Origin: MR-S7 sp000400995
GTDB taxonomy: Bacteria > Pseudomonadota > Gammaproteobacteria > Burkholderiales > Burkholderiaceae_C
Assembly: GCF_045291395.1 (NCBI RefSeq)
Contig: NZ_CP152342.1
Span: 1,612,001 to 1,676,000, forward strand
Length of the DNA stretch: 64,000 nt
Direction: 5' to 3'
Shown here: piece after piece, positions 55,592 to 64,000 of the stretch
Position numbering within the stretch: position 1 is the first letter of the stretch
Layout of the letters: every line of letters starts with the position of its first letter
Made by a program: the position numbers and the translations under genes
Notes under the pieces: generated by a model
The model's database searches: none
Told to the model about the DNA's origin: nothing
The model's input: the letters and a program-made list of their open reading frames with translations, nothing else

Positions 55592-56557
55592 ATGTTCAAG
55601 AAGATCGGCCTGGCCCTGGCCGCATGCACGCTCTCGGGCGCCGCGCTGGCGGCATGGCCCGAGCGGCCCATCACCCTCGTCGTGCCGTTCCCGCCCGGGC
55701 AGGCCACGGACATCTTCGCCCGCGCGCTGGCTGAGCGGCTCGGCACGCGTCTGGGCCAGGCCGTCGTGGTGGACAACAAGGCGGGCGCGGGCAGCAACAT
55801 CGGCTCCGAGCAGGTGGTGCGCGCCAAGCCCGACGGCTACACGCTGCTGGTGGCCGGCAGCGCCATGGCGGTGAACCAGACGCTCTACCGCAAGGTGAAC
55901 TTCGACCCGCGCAAGGACCTGCAGGGCATCACGCTCATCGCCAAGGTGCCGCTGGTGTTCCTGGCGCACCCGGGCAGCGGCATGAAGTCCATGCAGGACC
56001 TGGTGAACAAGGCGCGCGCCGAGCCCGGCAAGCTGAGCTACGCCAGCGCCGGCATCGGCGGCACGCAGCACCTGAGCGCCGAGATGGTCAAGGCCCGCGC
56101 GAAGATCGAGATCGAGCACATCCCCTACAAGGGCAGCGGCCCGGCGCAGGCCGACTTCCTGGGCGGGCAGGTGCCGCTGATGGTGGACTCCGTCACGGCG
56201 GGGCTGGCCAACATCCAGTCCGGCAAGGCCGTGGCGCTGGGCGTGACCTCGCGCACGCGCTCGTCCAAGCTGCCCGACGTGCCTACCATCGACGAATCGG
56301 GCCTGCCCGAGTTCAAGGGCTTCGAGGCCGTGGGCTGGCTGGGCCTGATGGCGCCCAAGGGCACGCCGCAGGCGATCGTGGACACGCTGAACCGCGAGAC
56401 GGTGGACATCCTGCGCAGCGCGGAGATGCAGAAGTTCATCCGCGACCGCGGCTCCGAGCCCACGCCCACCACGCCGCAGGAGATGGACCAGTTCGTCGCC
56501 AGCGAGATCGTGGAATGGGGCGAGGCGGTGAAGCAGTCCGGCGCAACGGTGGACTGA
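55592..56557 (+). CDS. Bug-family tripartite tricarboxylate transporter substrate-binding protein
   Basis: A 321-residue periplasmic carboxylate receptor. The signal peptide MFKKIGLALAACTLSGAALA is followed by the family core AWPERPITLVVPFPPGQATD, DNKAGAGSNIGSEQVVRAK and IPYKGSGPAQADFLGGQV. CAAGGAG precedes the ATG. It is a single gene bracketed by two palindromic repeats, with no enzyme or membrane partner alongside, so its ligand cannot be guessed. Confidence 0.9.
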   Translation: MFKKIGLALAACTLSGAALAAWPERPITLVVPFPPGQATDIFARALAERLGTRLGQAVVVDNKAGAGSNIGSEQVVRAKPDGYTLLVAGSAMAVNQTLYRKVNFDPRKDLQGITLIAKVPLVFLAHPGSGMKSMQDLVNKARAEPGKLSYASAGIGGTQHLSAEMVKARAKIEIEHIPYKGSGPAQADFLGGQVPLMVDSVTAGLANIQSGKAVALGVTSRTRSSKLPDVPTIDESGLPEFKGFEAVGWLGLMAPKGTPQAIVDTLNRETVDILRSAEMQKFIRDRGSEPTPTTPQEMDQFVASEIVEWGEAVKQSGATVD

Positions 56558-56571
56558 TCTGCTATCTATTA

Positions 56572-56610
56572 GATAGCTTCCTGCGCTTCGTGGATAAGCG
56601 CTGCGGGGCG
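56572..56610 (+). repeat. REP-like palindromic repeat, copy 7
   Basis: ATAGCTTCCTGCGCTTCGTG then GATAAGCGCTGCGGGGC. It lies between the converging ends of the Bug and DUF2322-like genes. Confidence 0.75.
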
Positions 56611-56626
56611 ATTTGGCTTGAAACCG

Positions 56627-56941
56627 TCAAGCCGCGACGGTCCGCACCGCGTAGCCCTTGCCGCTGGCGATCACCTCCAGCAGCCGGTCGATGTTGGGGT
56701 GGTTGCCGGGGTGCTGGCGCGCGTCCTCGGTGTGCTCTGCGAACAGCTCCAGGCCTTCGCGCGCCGCATCGGGGGTGATGCCGCCGTGCTTGGCTGCCAG
56801 GGCGGCGTAGACGGTGAGCGAGCCGGTCTTGCCCGGCTGGTTGGGGATGGTGGCCACCACCTGGCCCGCACCGTCCAGCAGTTCGAGCGCGGACAGGTGG
56901 GCGATGGAGGGCAGCTGGCGCAGGTTGTCGGCGAATGCCAT
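56627..56941 (-). CDS. DUF2322 family protein
   Basis: A 104-residue cytoplasmic protein, MAFADNLRQLPSIAHLSALE and on, with VATIPNQPGKTGSLTVYAAL and ITPDAAREGLELFAEHTEDA. The layout matches the DUF2322 family as I remember it; its function is unknown. No signal peptide, membrane segment or metal motif is seen. It is divergent from the methyltransferase gene, with copy 8 of the palindromic repeat between them. Confidence 0.7.
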   Translation of the reverse strand: MAFADNLRQLPSIAHLSALELLDGAGQVVATIPNQPGKTGSLTVYAALAAKHGGITPDAAREGLELFAEHTEDARQHPGNHPNIDRLLEVIASGKGYAVRTVAA

Positions 56942-56993
56942 GGGAGGATTCCTTGGGTGAAGAGGCGAAAGCCTCGTACCCTAACTCAAAAAA

Positions 56994-57025
56994 GATAGCT
57001 GCCCGCGCTGGCAGAATAAGCGCCC
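56994..57025 (+). repeat. REP-like palindromic repeat, copy 8
   Basis: ATAGCTGCCCGCGCTGGCAG then AATAAGCGCCCC, directly before the start codon of the methyltransferase gene; the hairpin could affect translation. Confidence 0.65.
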
Positions 57026-57029
57026 CACC

Positions 57030-57989
57030 ATGCAAGCCCTGCTCGACGCCATCGCCGCCATGCCTCTGCCCGAGGACGCCTGCCGCATCTTCCACGGCCG
57101 CGGCGGGCTGCACGCGGGCTGCGAGCAGTGGGCGCTGGACGCCTATCCGCCGGTTTTCGTGCTCACGAGCTTCGCCCCCGTGGACGAGGGGCAACTGGCC
57201 GCCGTCGGCGATGCGCTGCAGGCGCGCTGGGCGCAGCTGGCGCCGCGCGAGCCTCTCTCCTGGGTGTTCCAGCACCGCGGCGAGGCCCTGCGCAGCGAGG
57301 GCTGCAGCCCTAACTTGCCGATGACGCGGCTGATGGCCGGCAGCGTGCCCGATCCGCACATGGTGACGGAGCAGGGCGCGCGCTTTCGCGTGCACGTGCT
57401 GCGCGGGCAGAACCACGGCTTGTTCCTCGACATGGCCGAGGGACGGCGCTGGGTGCGCGCCCACGTGGCCGCCCGGCCCGGCGCCAGGGTGCTCAACCTG
57501 TTCGCCTACACCTGCGCCTTCTCGGTCGCGGCGCTGCAGGGCGGGGCGGCGCAGGTGGTGAACGTGGACATGGCCCGGGGCGCTTTAAGCACGGGCCAGC
57601 AGAACCATCAGCTCAACGGGCTGGGCGCGCGCGCCAGCTTCTTGGCGCACGACGTGTTCAGCTCGTGGGGCAAGATCACGCGCGGCGGGCCGTACGACCT
57701 GGTGATCGCCGACCCGCCCAGCTACCAGAGGGGCAGCTTCGTCGCCACCAAGGACTATGCGCGGCTGGTGCGCCGCCTGCCCGCGCTGCTGGCGCCGGGC
57801 GGCCACGCGCTGCTGTGCCTGAATGCGCCCGAGCTGGGCGTGGACTTCCTGCGGGAGTAGGTGCGCGAACTGGCGCCGGGCCTGATATTCGTGGAGCGGG
57901 TGGGCAACCCGCCGGCTTTCGCCGACGTGGACCCGGGCCGCGCGCTCAAGGTGCTGGTCTTCCGGCAGGACAGTGCGCCATGCGGCTGA
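57030..57989 (+). pseudogene. class I SAM-dependent methyltransferase (RlmI-like fold), interrupted by an in-frame TAG
   Basis: The frame encodes a methyltransferase: SAM motif VLNLFAYTCAFSVAALQGGA followed by VNVDMARGAL, and the catalytic-loop DLVIADPPSYQRG. At codon 277 (57858-57860) a TAG follows DFLRE. The same frame then stays open for 42 codons with sensible sequence (VRELAPGLIFVERVGNPPAF, then ADVDPGRALKVLVFRQDS) to a TGA that overlaps the next gene by 10 bases. The full protein would have 319 residues. The truncated form keeps the whole SAM fold but loses the last strand pair. It is a nonsense mutation or a sequence error. Confidence 0.8.
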
Positions 57990-58867
57990 ACCTCTATTCC
58001 CTGCAGCTTTTCGTGGCCGTGGTCGAGGAGGGCACCATCGCCGCCGCGGCCGAGCGCGAGCACATCGCCACCTCGGCGCTGAGCAAGCGCATCTCCGAGC
58101 TGGAGCGCCTGATCGGCACGCCGCTGCTGATCCGCCAGTCGCGCGGCGTGGTGCCCAGCGAGGCGGGGCGCACGCTGGCGCGCGGCGCCCGCACGCTGCT
58201 GCATGGCGCGGAGGACCTGGCCGCCGAGGTGCGCGACTTCGCCAGCGGCGTGACCGGCCATGTGCGCGTGGCGGCCAACCTGTCGTCCATCACCCAGTTC
58301 CTGGCACACGACATCGCGCGCTTCCTGGCGCTGCATCCGCGCGTGAAGGTGGAGCTGGAGGAGCGCATCAGCAGCACGGTCACGCGCATGGTGCTGGACA
58401 ACGCGGCCGACATCGGCGTGTTCGCCGAGTCGGACGACGCGCGGCAGCTCCAGGTGCACCCCTACCGGCAGGACCGCATGGCGCTGGTGGTGCCGCGCGG
58501 CCACCCGCTGGCCGGGCGCGGGGCGGTGGACTTCGCCGCCACGCTGCAGTACGAACACGTGGCCATGCACCGCGGCTCTGCCGCCAACAACATGCTGGCG
58601 CGCGCCGCCGCGCAGGGTGAGCAGGGCTTCAGCCCGCGCTTCCACGTCACCTCCTACGACGCCATGATCGCCATGGTGAGCGCCGGCCTGGGCGTGTGCG
58701 TGGCGCCGGTGGCTGCCGTGCGCCGCTACGTGCAGGAGGGCATCGCGCTGGTGGACCTGAACGACGCCTGGGCGCGCCGCCAGCTGCTGCTGGGCGTGCG
58801 CCCGGACGACCAGCTCGGCGCCGCGGCGCGGCTGCTGCTGGAGCACCTGCGCGGCCCGCTGGCGTGA
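57980..58867 (+). CDS. LysR-family transcriptional regulator
   Basis: A 295-residue LysR regulator. The helix-turn-helix region holds LYSLQLFVAVVEEGTIAAAA and HIATSALSKRISELERLIGT; the effector domain includes VSAGLGVCVAPVAAVRRYV. It overlaps the methyltransferase frame at its start and is followed by a Bug gene on the same strand, 105 bases on. It probably governs the Bug gene and perhaps the nearby CoA-transferase and lyase genes (inference from position). Confidence 0.88.
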   Translation: MRLNLYSLQLFVAVVEEGTIAAAAEREHIATSALSKRISELERLIGTPLLIRQSRGVVPSEAGRTLARGARTLLHGAEDLAAEVRDFASGVTGHVRVAANLSSITQFLAHDIARFLALHPRVKVELEERISSTVTRMVLDNAADIGVFAESDDARQLQVHPYRQDRMALVVPRGHPLAGRGAVDFAATLQYEHVAMHRGSAANNMLARAAAQGEQGFSPRFHVTSYDAMIAMVSAGLGVCVAPVAAVRRYVQEGIALVDLNDAWARRQLLLGVRPDDQLGAAARLLLEHLRGPLA

Positions 58868-58972
58868 CGTGACGCATCGCTGAACGAGATGCCGCCGTGC
58901 GGATTTGCGACGCCATGGCTGGCGCCCCGGCTGCACCATGGGCTGCGACAAGACCGAAGGAGACATCCCCCC

Positions 58973-59962
58973 ATGACGTGCATCACCCGACGGCAGGCGC
59001 TGGCGGCCGCCCTGGCCGCAGGCCTGGCGCCGCACCTGCAGGCGCAGACCGCGGCCGCGTGGCCCGCGCGGGCCATCCGGCTCATCGTTCCGTTTCCGCC
59101 CGGCGGCGGCACGGACTTCCTCTCGCGCGTGGTGGCCACCAAGCTGGCCGAGTCCACGGGCTGGACCGTGGTGCCGGACAACAAGGCCGGTGCAGGCGGC
59201 ACCATCGGCATCGGCGAGGCGGCCAAGGCCGAGCACAGCGGGCATACCCTGGTCATGGGGCAGCTCGACAACCTCGTGATCGCGCCGCTGTTCTACAAGA
59301 GCCTGCCCTACGACGCGCAGCGCGACCTGTCGCCCGTGGCGCTGGTGGGCGACTCGCCGCTGGTCTACGTGGTGCCCACGGCCTCGCCTTACAAAAGCCT
59401 GGCCGACCTGATCGCGGCGGCGCGCAAGGCGCCCGACACCGTCACCTACGCATCGCCCGGCGCGGGCACCATCACCCACCTGTCGGTGGAGTTGCTCGCG
59501 CACCAGGCGGGCATCCGGCTGCGCCACGTGCCCTACAAGGGCTCGGGCCCCGCGCTCGCGGACACGCTGGGCGGCCAGGTGCAGATGCTGGCCGCGTCCA
59601 TCCCTTCCGTGCTCACGCAGCTCAAGGCGGGCAAGCTGCGCGCCCTAGCCGTCACCTCGGCCGGGCGCAATCCCGTGCTGCCCGACGTGCCCACCGTGGC
59701 CGAGCAGGGCCTGCCGCAGTTCGACGTGACGACCTGGTACGGCCTGTTCGCCCCCAAGGGCGTGCCCGGCGGCGTGGTGCAGCGGGTGAACGCCGAGGTC
59801 AACCGCCTGCTGCAGACCGACGAGGTGCGCGGCGCCATCAGCGCCCAGGGCGGCGAGCCGCGCCCGCTCACGCCCGAGCAGCTGGGCGAGCGCCTGGCGC
59901 AGGACGCGAAGAAGTGGCGCGCGGCGATCGCGGCCACCGGGCTCACGCTGGAGCTGGGCTGA
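58973..59962 (+). CDS. Bug-family tripartite tricarboxylate transporter substrate-binding protein
   Basis: A 329-residue periplasmic receptor. The signal peptide has a twin-arginine-like start (CITRRQALAAALAAGLAPHL). Core AIRLIVPFPPGGGTDFLSRV, DNKAGAGGTIGIGEAAKA and VPYKGSGPALADTLGGQVQ follow. AAGGAGA lies upstream of the ATG giving MTCITRRQAL; the frame opens 28 codons earlier. It is a close paralogue of the Bug protein at 30008-30997. Its last 20 bases overlap the end of the convergent CoA-transferase gene. The context suggests a branched or hydroxylated dicarboxylate as ligand. Confidence 0.9.
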   Translation: MTCITRRQALAAALAAGLAPHLQAQTAAAWPARAIRLIVPFPPGGGTDFLSRVVATKLAESTGWTVVPDNKAGAGGTIGIGEAAKAEHSGHTLVMGQLDNLVIAPLFYKSLPYDAQRDLSPVALVGDSPLVYVVPTASPYKSLADLIAAARKAPDTVTYASPGAGTITHLSVELLAHQAGIRLRHVPYKGSGPALADTLGGQVQMLAASIPSVLTQLKAGKLRALAVTSAGRNPVLPDVPTVAEQGLPQFDVTTWYGLFAPKGVPGGVVQRVNAEVNRLLQTDEVRGAISAQGGEPRPLTPEQLGERLAQDAKKWRAAIAATGLTLELG

Positions 59963-61094
59963 CGTAGCCCAGCTCTTGCAGCACCTCCCGGCTGTGCATC
60001 CCCAGGTCGGGTGCCGGCCGGCGCACCGCGCACGGCTGCCGGGCGAACTTGACGGGAAAGCCGGTCATGCGCACGCTGCCGTGGCCCGGATGCTCCACGT
60101 CCAGCACCATCTGCTGGTGGGCCACCTGCGGGTCGGCGAACACCTCGGCCAGGTCCTGCACCAGGCCGCAGGGCACGCCGGCGGCGTTGAGCACCTCCAC
60201 CCAGTGCGCCTTGCCGCGCCGCACCGTCACCTGGTTGATCAGCGCGTTGATCTGCGGGCGGTGGCGCACGCGCAGCGCATTGGTGGCGAAGCGCGGGTCC
60301 TCCAGCAGCGCCTGCAGGCCCAGCGCGTGCATGAGCTTGCGGTACACCGCATCGTTGGACGGTGCCACGGCGATCTCGCCATCCGCCGCGGCGAACAGGC
60401 CGTAGGGCGCGACCAGCGAATGGTCGTTGCCCGTCACGGGCGGCAGCCGGCCGCTGGCCAAGAAGTTGGCGCTGGAGAACGCGCCGTAGCTCACCAGCCC
60501 GTCCAGCAGCGCGGCTCCCACGCGCTCGCCCTGGCCAGTGCGCGCGCGGCGCACCAGCGCGGCCACCGTGCCCAGCGCCGCGTAGTTGCCGGCCACGAGG
60601 TCGCTGATCGGGACCGCCGTGCGCATGGGGCCGGACTGCGCATCGCCGTTGAGGCTCATGAAGCCGCTCATGGCCTGCGCGATGAAGTCGAACGCGGGCC
60701 GCTGGGCGTAGGGCCCGTCGGCGCCGAAGCCGGTGATGCTGGTGTGGATGACGCCGGGCGAGAGCGCCTGCAGCTGCTCCCAGCCCAGGCCCATGGCCTC
60801 CATCACGCCGGGGCGGAAGTTGTCCACCACCACGTCCGCGTGGCGGATCAGGTGGCGCAGCGCGTCCAGTCCCTCGGGGCTGCGCAGGTCCAGCACCACG
60901 GAGCGCTTGTTGCGGTTGAACGCCGCGAAATACCAGCTCATGCCGTCGACGACCTCGCCCTGGGCGCGCACGGGGTCGCCGTCGGGTGTCTCCACCTTGA
61001 TCACGTCCGCGCCGAGATCGGCCAGCAGCATGGTGCAGAACGGCCCGGAGATGATGCGGGTCAGGTCGATGATGCGGATGCCTTCGAGTTGCAT
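59943..61094 (-). CDS. CaiB/BaiF-family CoA-transferase
   Basis: A 383-residue class III CoA-transferase that moves CoA between carboxylic acids. The N-terminus MQLEGIRIIDLTRIISGPFC and the segment RNKRSVVLDLRSPEG are typical. The catalytic Asp136 is in QRPAFDFIAQAMSGFMS, the position that forms the aspartyl-CoA intermediate. The open frame extends far upstream as a shadow of the lyase gene; the ATG giving MQLEGIR is the family start. It is divergent from the HMG-CoA lyase-like gene with about 126 bases between, so they probably share control and act in sequence: activation to a CoA ester, then cleavage. Confidence 0.92.
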   Translation of the reverse strand: MQLEGIRIIDLTRIISGPFCTMLLADLGADVIKVETPDGDPVRAQGEVVDGMSWYFAAFNRNKRSVVLDLRSPEGLDALRHLIRHADVVVDNFRPGVMEAMGLGWEQLQALSPGVIHTSITGFGADGPYAQRPAFDFIAQAMSGFMSLNGDAQSGPMRTAVPISDLVAGNYAALGTVAALVRRARTGQGERVGAALLDGLVSYGAFSSANFLASGRLPPVTGNDHSLVAPYGLFAAADGEIAVAPSNDAVYRKLMHALGLQALLEDPRFATNALRVRHRPQINALINQVTVRRGKAHWVEVLNAAGVPCGLVQDLAEVFADPQVAHQQMVLDVEHPGHGSVRMTGFPVKFARQPCAVRRPAPDLGMHSREVLQELGYVSPAPA

Positions 61095-61220
61095 GGCGCC
61101 GACTATCCCGCAAACGCCACCCCCGGCGCGTCGCGTTTGCGCGCGTGCGCGTCGCGAAGCGCGATGGCGGCGCGAAGAATGGAGAGCGGGGGCCCGCGTG
61201 CCGCGTCCTATGCTGCAGGC

Positions 61221-62168
61221 ATGACGGCGCGCACCTATCCTCCCCGGGTCTCCATCACCGAAGTCGGCCTGCGCGACGGGCTGCAGATGGAGAGCGAATT
61301 CATCCCCACCGCCACCAAGCTGCGGCTGCTGGAGGCGCTGATGGACGCGGGCGTGCGCCATTTCGAGGCCACCTCCTTCGTCTCGCCGCGCGCCGTGCCG
61401 CAGCTGCGCGACGCGGCCGAGCTGCTGGCCGCCGTGCGCCGGCGCCCCGGCGTGGTGCTGGCCGTGCTCGCGCCCAACCGGCGCGGCGTGGAGCGCGCGC
61501 TGGACGCGGGTGCGGACGAAGCCGTGGTGTTCGTCTCGGCCTCCGAGAGCCACAACCAGAAGAACCTGAACCGCAGCGTGGAGCGCTCGCTGCAGGACAT
61601 CCGCGAGATCGCTGCCGCCACGCTGGGGGCGCCCATCCGGCTCAAGGGGGCGATTGCCTGCGCCTTCGGCTGCCCGTTCGAGGGCGACGTGCCCGTGCAG
61701 CAGGTGCTGGCCATCGCCCGCACCTTCGCCGACCTGGGCTTCGCCGGCCTGACGCTGGGCGACACCACCGGCATGGCTACGCCGCCGCTCGTGGCATGCA
61801 CGGTGCAGGCGCTGCGCGAGCATCTGCCGCACCTGCCCATCGCGCTGCACTTCCACAACACGCGCGGGCTCGGCCTGGCCAACGTGATGGAGGGGCTGGC
61901 GCACGGCGTGGAGCACTACGAATCGTCGCTGGGCGGCATCGGCGGCTGCCCGTTCGCGCCGGGCGCCACCGGCAACATCTGCACCGAGGACACGGTGCAC
62001 CTGATGCACGAGCTGGGCATAGACACCGGCATCGACCTGGAGCGCCTGGTCGCGGTGGCGCACGACCTGCAGCGCGTGCTGGGGCGCGACCTGCCGGGGC
62101 AGGTCATGCGCGCCGGCCCGCGCCTGCGCCTGCATGCGCTGGACGAGCAGCACGCGGCACAGGGTTAG
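61221..62168 (+). CDS. hydroxymethylglutaryl-CoA lyase family protein
   Basis: A 315-residue TIM-barrel lyase of the DRE-TIM family, which cleaves 3-hydroxy-3-methylglutaryl-CoA or a related 3-hydroxyacyl-CoA to acetyl-CoA and an oxo-acid. The catalytic GLRDGLQMES is at residues 15-24. LHFHNTRGLGLANV has metal ligands, and GGIGGCPFAPGATGN carries the active cysteine loop. The ATG giving MTARTYPPRVSITEVGLRDG is used; the frame is open far upstream as a shadow of the CoA-transferase. Leucine breakdown or citramalate/itaconate-type pathways are possible. Confidence 0.9.
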   Translation: MTARTYPPRVSITEVGLRDGLQMESEFIPTATKLRLLEALMDAGVRHFEATSFVSPRAVPQLRDAAELLAAVRRRPGVVLAVLAPNRRGVERALDAGADEAVVFVSASESHNQKNLNRSVERSLQDIREIAAATLGAPIRLKGAIACAFGCPFEGDVPVQQVLAIARTFADLGFAGLTLGDTTGMATPPLVACTVQALREHLPHLPIALHFHNTRGLGLANVMEGLAHGVEHYESSLGGIGGCPFAPGATGNICTEDTVHLMHELGIDTGIDLERLVAVAHDLQRVLGRDLPGQVMRAGPRLRLHALDEQHAAQG

Positions 62169-62175
62169 GATTTCA

Positions 62176-62216
62176 GGCCAAAAGCCCTTCAGCGCTTGCC
62201 CAGCAAGCGCAAGGCG

Positions 62217-62224
<8 letters not shown>
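62176..62224 (-). repeat. REP-like palindromic repeat, copy 9
   Basis: On the minus strand: ATAGCGCCTTGCGCTTGCTG, then GGCAAGCGCTGAAGGGC. It lies between the convergent lyase and EVE-domain genes and overlaps the last codons of the latter. Confidence 0.75.
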
Positions 62225-62702
<478 letters not shown>

Positions 62703-62733
62703 GGCCGCATTCTGGCAAAACGCTGCGCAGGCG

Positions 62734-63249
62734 TCAGGCCGCCTGGGGCGGCGGCAGCGGCAGCTGTGCCTGCTGCACCACGCGCACGCAGTCGCGCAGG
62801 TGCTGCTCGCCCAGGTAGCGCAGCGTGGCGTAGCCCAGCGCGGCGGCCGCGGCCTGGCCTGCCAGGGGCACGAATTTGGCGGCCTGCCGGGCCGACAGGC
62901 GCAGGCCCACGGCCTGCGTGGCGCGCAGCACCAGCTCGCGCGTGACGAACTTGCCGATGAGCACCGAGCCCACCATGGCCACCGCCTTCTGCACCTGCTC
63001 GCGCTTTTCGGGTGCGAGCAGATCGAGCTGCGCCGGGGTGAGGCCGAATTCGGCATTCACCAGCGGGATCAGCCGCGAGAGCAGGGCGGCATCCACCGCC
63101 CAGTCCAGCCCCGGCACGGGCACCACGCCCGCGGCGGCGGCCACCAGCGCGCGCCGGTGCAGCAGCCGGCGGCTGCGCTGCACCGCGGCCAGCAGCGCCG
63201 GGTCGTCGCCGGCCAGGGCGTGGGCGCTGGGAGTGCGGCGCAGGGCCAT
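62734..63249 (-). CDS. uncharacterised DUF697/YcjF-like protein
   Basis: A 171-residue protein. The N-terminal third is basic; the rest is alternating hydrophobic and amphipathic helices (ALVAAAAGVVPVPGLDWAVD, FVPLAGQAAAAALGYATLRY). The PVPGLDWAVDAALL-type helix and the closing GYATLRYLGEQHLRDCVRV resemble the DUF697 membrane-associated region found in YcjF and GTPase fusions. The function is unknown. No signal peptide is present. It follows the GlsB-type gene by 19 bases on the same strand. Confidence 0.65.
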   Translation of the reverse strand: MALRRTPSAHALAGDDPALLAAVQRSRRLLHRRALVAAAAGVVPVPGLDWAVDAALLSRLIPLVNAEFGLTPAQLDLLAPEKREQVQKAVAMVGSVLIGKFVTRELVLRATQAVGLRLSARQAAKFVPLAGQAAAAALGYATLRYLGEQHLRDCVRVVQQAQLPLPPPQAA

Positions 63250-63268
63250 GGCGTGACGGATCAGCGGG

Positions 63269-63520
63269 TCAGGACTTGCGGCGCACCAGGTCGTACAGCA
63301 CCAGGAGCACGATGGCGCCGATCACCGAGGCGATCCAGCCCGCGGCTTCCCCCTGCGCGTACCAGTTCATGGCGATGCCGATGTAGGTGGCGATGAACGA
63401 GCCGGCAATGCCCAGCAGGGTGGTCATGAACCAGCCGAGCTTGTCGTCGCCGGGCTTGAGGGCGCGGGCCAGCAGGCCCACGATGAAGCCGACCAGTACG
63501 GTGCCGAGAAAAGTCATCAT
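63269..63520 (-). CDS. GlsB/YeaQ/YmgE-family small membrane protein
   Basis: An 83-residue inner-membrane protein with three helices. MMTFLGTVLVGFIVGLLARA, LGWFMTTLLGIAGSFIATYI and GWIASVIGAIVLLVLYDLVR are the three segments, and GDDKLGWF is the typical loop of the transglycosylase-associated (GlsB) family, often induced by stress. The exact role is unknown. The start has two tandem ATGs and no strong ribosome site; a much longer frame upstream is unlikely. Confidence 0.9.
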   Translation of the reverse strand: MMTFLGTVLVGFIVGLLARALKPGDDKLGWFMTTLLGIAGSFIATYIGIAMNWYAQGEAAGWIASVIGAIVLLVLYDLVRRKS

Positions 63521-63661
63521 GATGGAAAACGCCTTCGCAGTTGTGAGGATTGGAGAGTCGCCACACTCTAAGGCCGCGCGCAGGCATGCGCGTGTCGGAC
63601 AAGGGGGCGCGGCCCTTGCCAACTGTCAACGATCTTCAATGGAGGGGGCGGGAGCGGACGC

Positions 63662-64000
63662 TCAGGGCTGGCGCGTCGCGGCGGCCAGGGTCTCGTCGGC
63701 TTCGTCCAGCGCAACGCGGCGCGCGCCGTTGAAGCGGCGCTGCCAGTAGGAAGTGCGCATGTCCTCCACGCGCACCTGCGCGCCCGAGCGGGGGGCGTGG
63801 ATGAACTTGCCGTCGCCCAGGTAGATGCCTACGTGGCTGAAGGCGCGGCGCATGGTGTTGAAGAACACCAGGTCGCCGGGCTGCAGGTCCTTCTTCTCGA
63901 TGGTCTCGGTGGCGGCGGCCTGCTCGTTGGCCCGGCGTGGCAGCACCAGGCCCTTGGCCTGCTCGTAGATGGTGCGTACGAGGCCGCTGCAGTCGAAGCC
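63662..64000 (-). CDS. NlpC/P60-family cell-wall peptidase, C-terminal part (5' end outside window)
   Basis: The C-terminal 112 residues of a C40 peptidase that cuts peptide bonds in peptidoglycan stems. At the window edge the frame reads GFDCSGLVRTIYEQAKG, holding the catalytic Cys, then KDLQPGDLVFFNTMRRAFSH with the catalytic His region SHVGIYLGDGKFIHAPRSG. The gene runs off the end of the sequence, so the signal peptide and any anchoring domain are not seen. It ends 141 bases before the GlsB-type gene region. Confidence 0.88.
   Translation of the reverse strand, partial: GFDCSGLVRTIYEQAKGLVLPRRANEQAAATETIEKKDLQPGDLVFFNTMRRAFSHVGIYLGDGKFIHAPRSGAQVRVEDMRTSYWQRRFNGARRVALDEADETLAAATRQP

Noticed and set aside
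59943..62153. A 736-codon minus-strand open frame that could be read as a fusion of CoA-transferase with an extra N-terminal domain
   Set aside because: The extra part is antisense to the lyase gene, has shadow-like composition and no family motifs; a normal start exists at 61094.
59976..62168. A 730-codon plus-strand open frame
   Set aside because: Its first part is an antisense shadow of the CaiB-type gene; only the part from 61221 shows lyase motifs.

Overview
The window reads as chromosome of a GC-rich betaproteobacterium of the Burkholderiales, most likely family Comamonadaceae (Acidovorax/Alicycliphilus/Diaphorobacter-like). The signs are a BktB-type thiolase, six Bug-type periplasmic tricarboxylate receptors with no membrane partners, a homodimeric pyruvate dehydrogenase operon whose E3 subunit carries its own lipoyl domain, a cNor denitrification cluster, and at least nine copies of a short palindromic intergenic repeat built on a GCGCTT...AAGCGC hairpin. 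The family assignment is inference from gene content.

Layout. 1-3030: the end of a branched-chain amino acid binding protein gene, a D-2-hydroxyacid dehydrogenase and a fosmidomycin-resistance-type MFS exporter. 3057-8399: norCBQD on the minus strand (nitric oxide reductase plus its two activation proteins). NorC is an unusual two-haem version, preceded by a tiny membrane-peptide ORF with an amber stop at codon 4. 8551-11750: a Bug receptor, an alanine racemase-like enzyme and a divergent LysR regulator. 11766-18830: a czcI-czcC-(His-rich protein)-czcB-czcA-(His-rich protein) heavy-metal efflux operon, transcribed from a textbook MerR-type promoter with a 19-bp spacer; czcB carries a frameshift. 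18997-25679: a co-directional catabolic cluster of unknown substrate (HpsN/HisD-like dehydrogenase, SDR, LacI regulator, two Bug receptors of which one is frameshifted, RraA-like protein, HpcH/HpaI aldolase) with two candidate LacI operators in front of it. 25704-33869: a mix of an Ntn-hydrolase, acyl-CoA ligase, 2OG-Fe oxygenase, universal stress protein, Bug receptor, thiolase, SDR and RluA. 33859-39453: a hybrid histidine kinase, a deacetylase-fold amidohydrolase, an LhgO-like oxidase and an ElaB/YqjE/YqjK-like stress membrane cluster. 39454-39722: a gene-free, 269-bp, highly structured element with 30-bp terminal inverted repeats. 39726-45197: pyrD, rpiA, a glutaredoxin-like protein, prlC and folD. 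45283-48458: a FixLJ-like two-component pair. 48631-54851: aceE-aceF-lpdA. 54924-62168: a YdeI-like protein, further Bug receptors, a DUF2322-like protein, an amber-interrupted methyltransferase, a LysR regulator, and a divergent CaiB CoA-transferase / HMG-CoA-lyase pair. 62217-64000: an EVE-domain protein, a DUF697-like protein, a GlsB-type membrane protein and a truncated NlpC/P60 peptidase.

Together the genes describe a respiratory, organic-acid-eating bacterium able to reduce nitric oxide, export divalent metals and take up many carboxylates. Four genes carry single-event disruptions: two one-base frameshifts (one in a G5 run) and two in-frame TAG codons. These could be real decay or residual sequence errors, and the two cannot be told apart from sequence alone. 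No tRNA, rRNA, CRISPR array, prophage or transposase gene was seen, and no gene-free stretch longer than about 300 bp exists.
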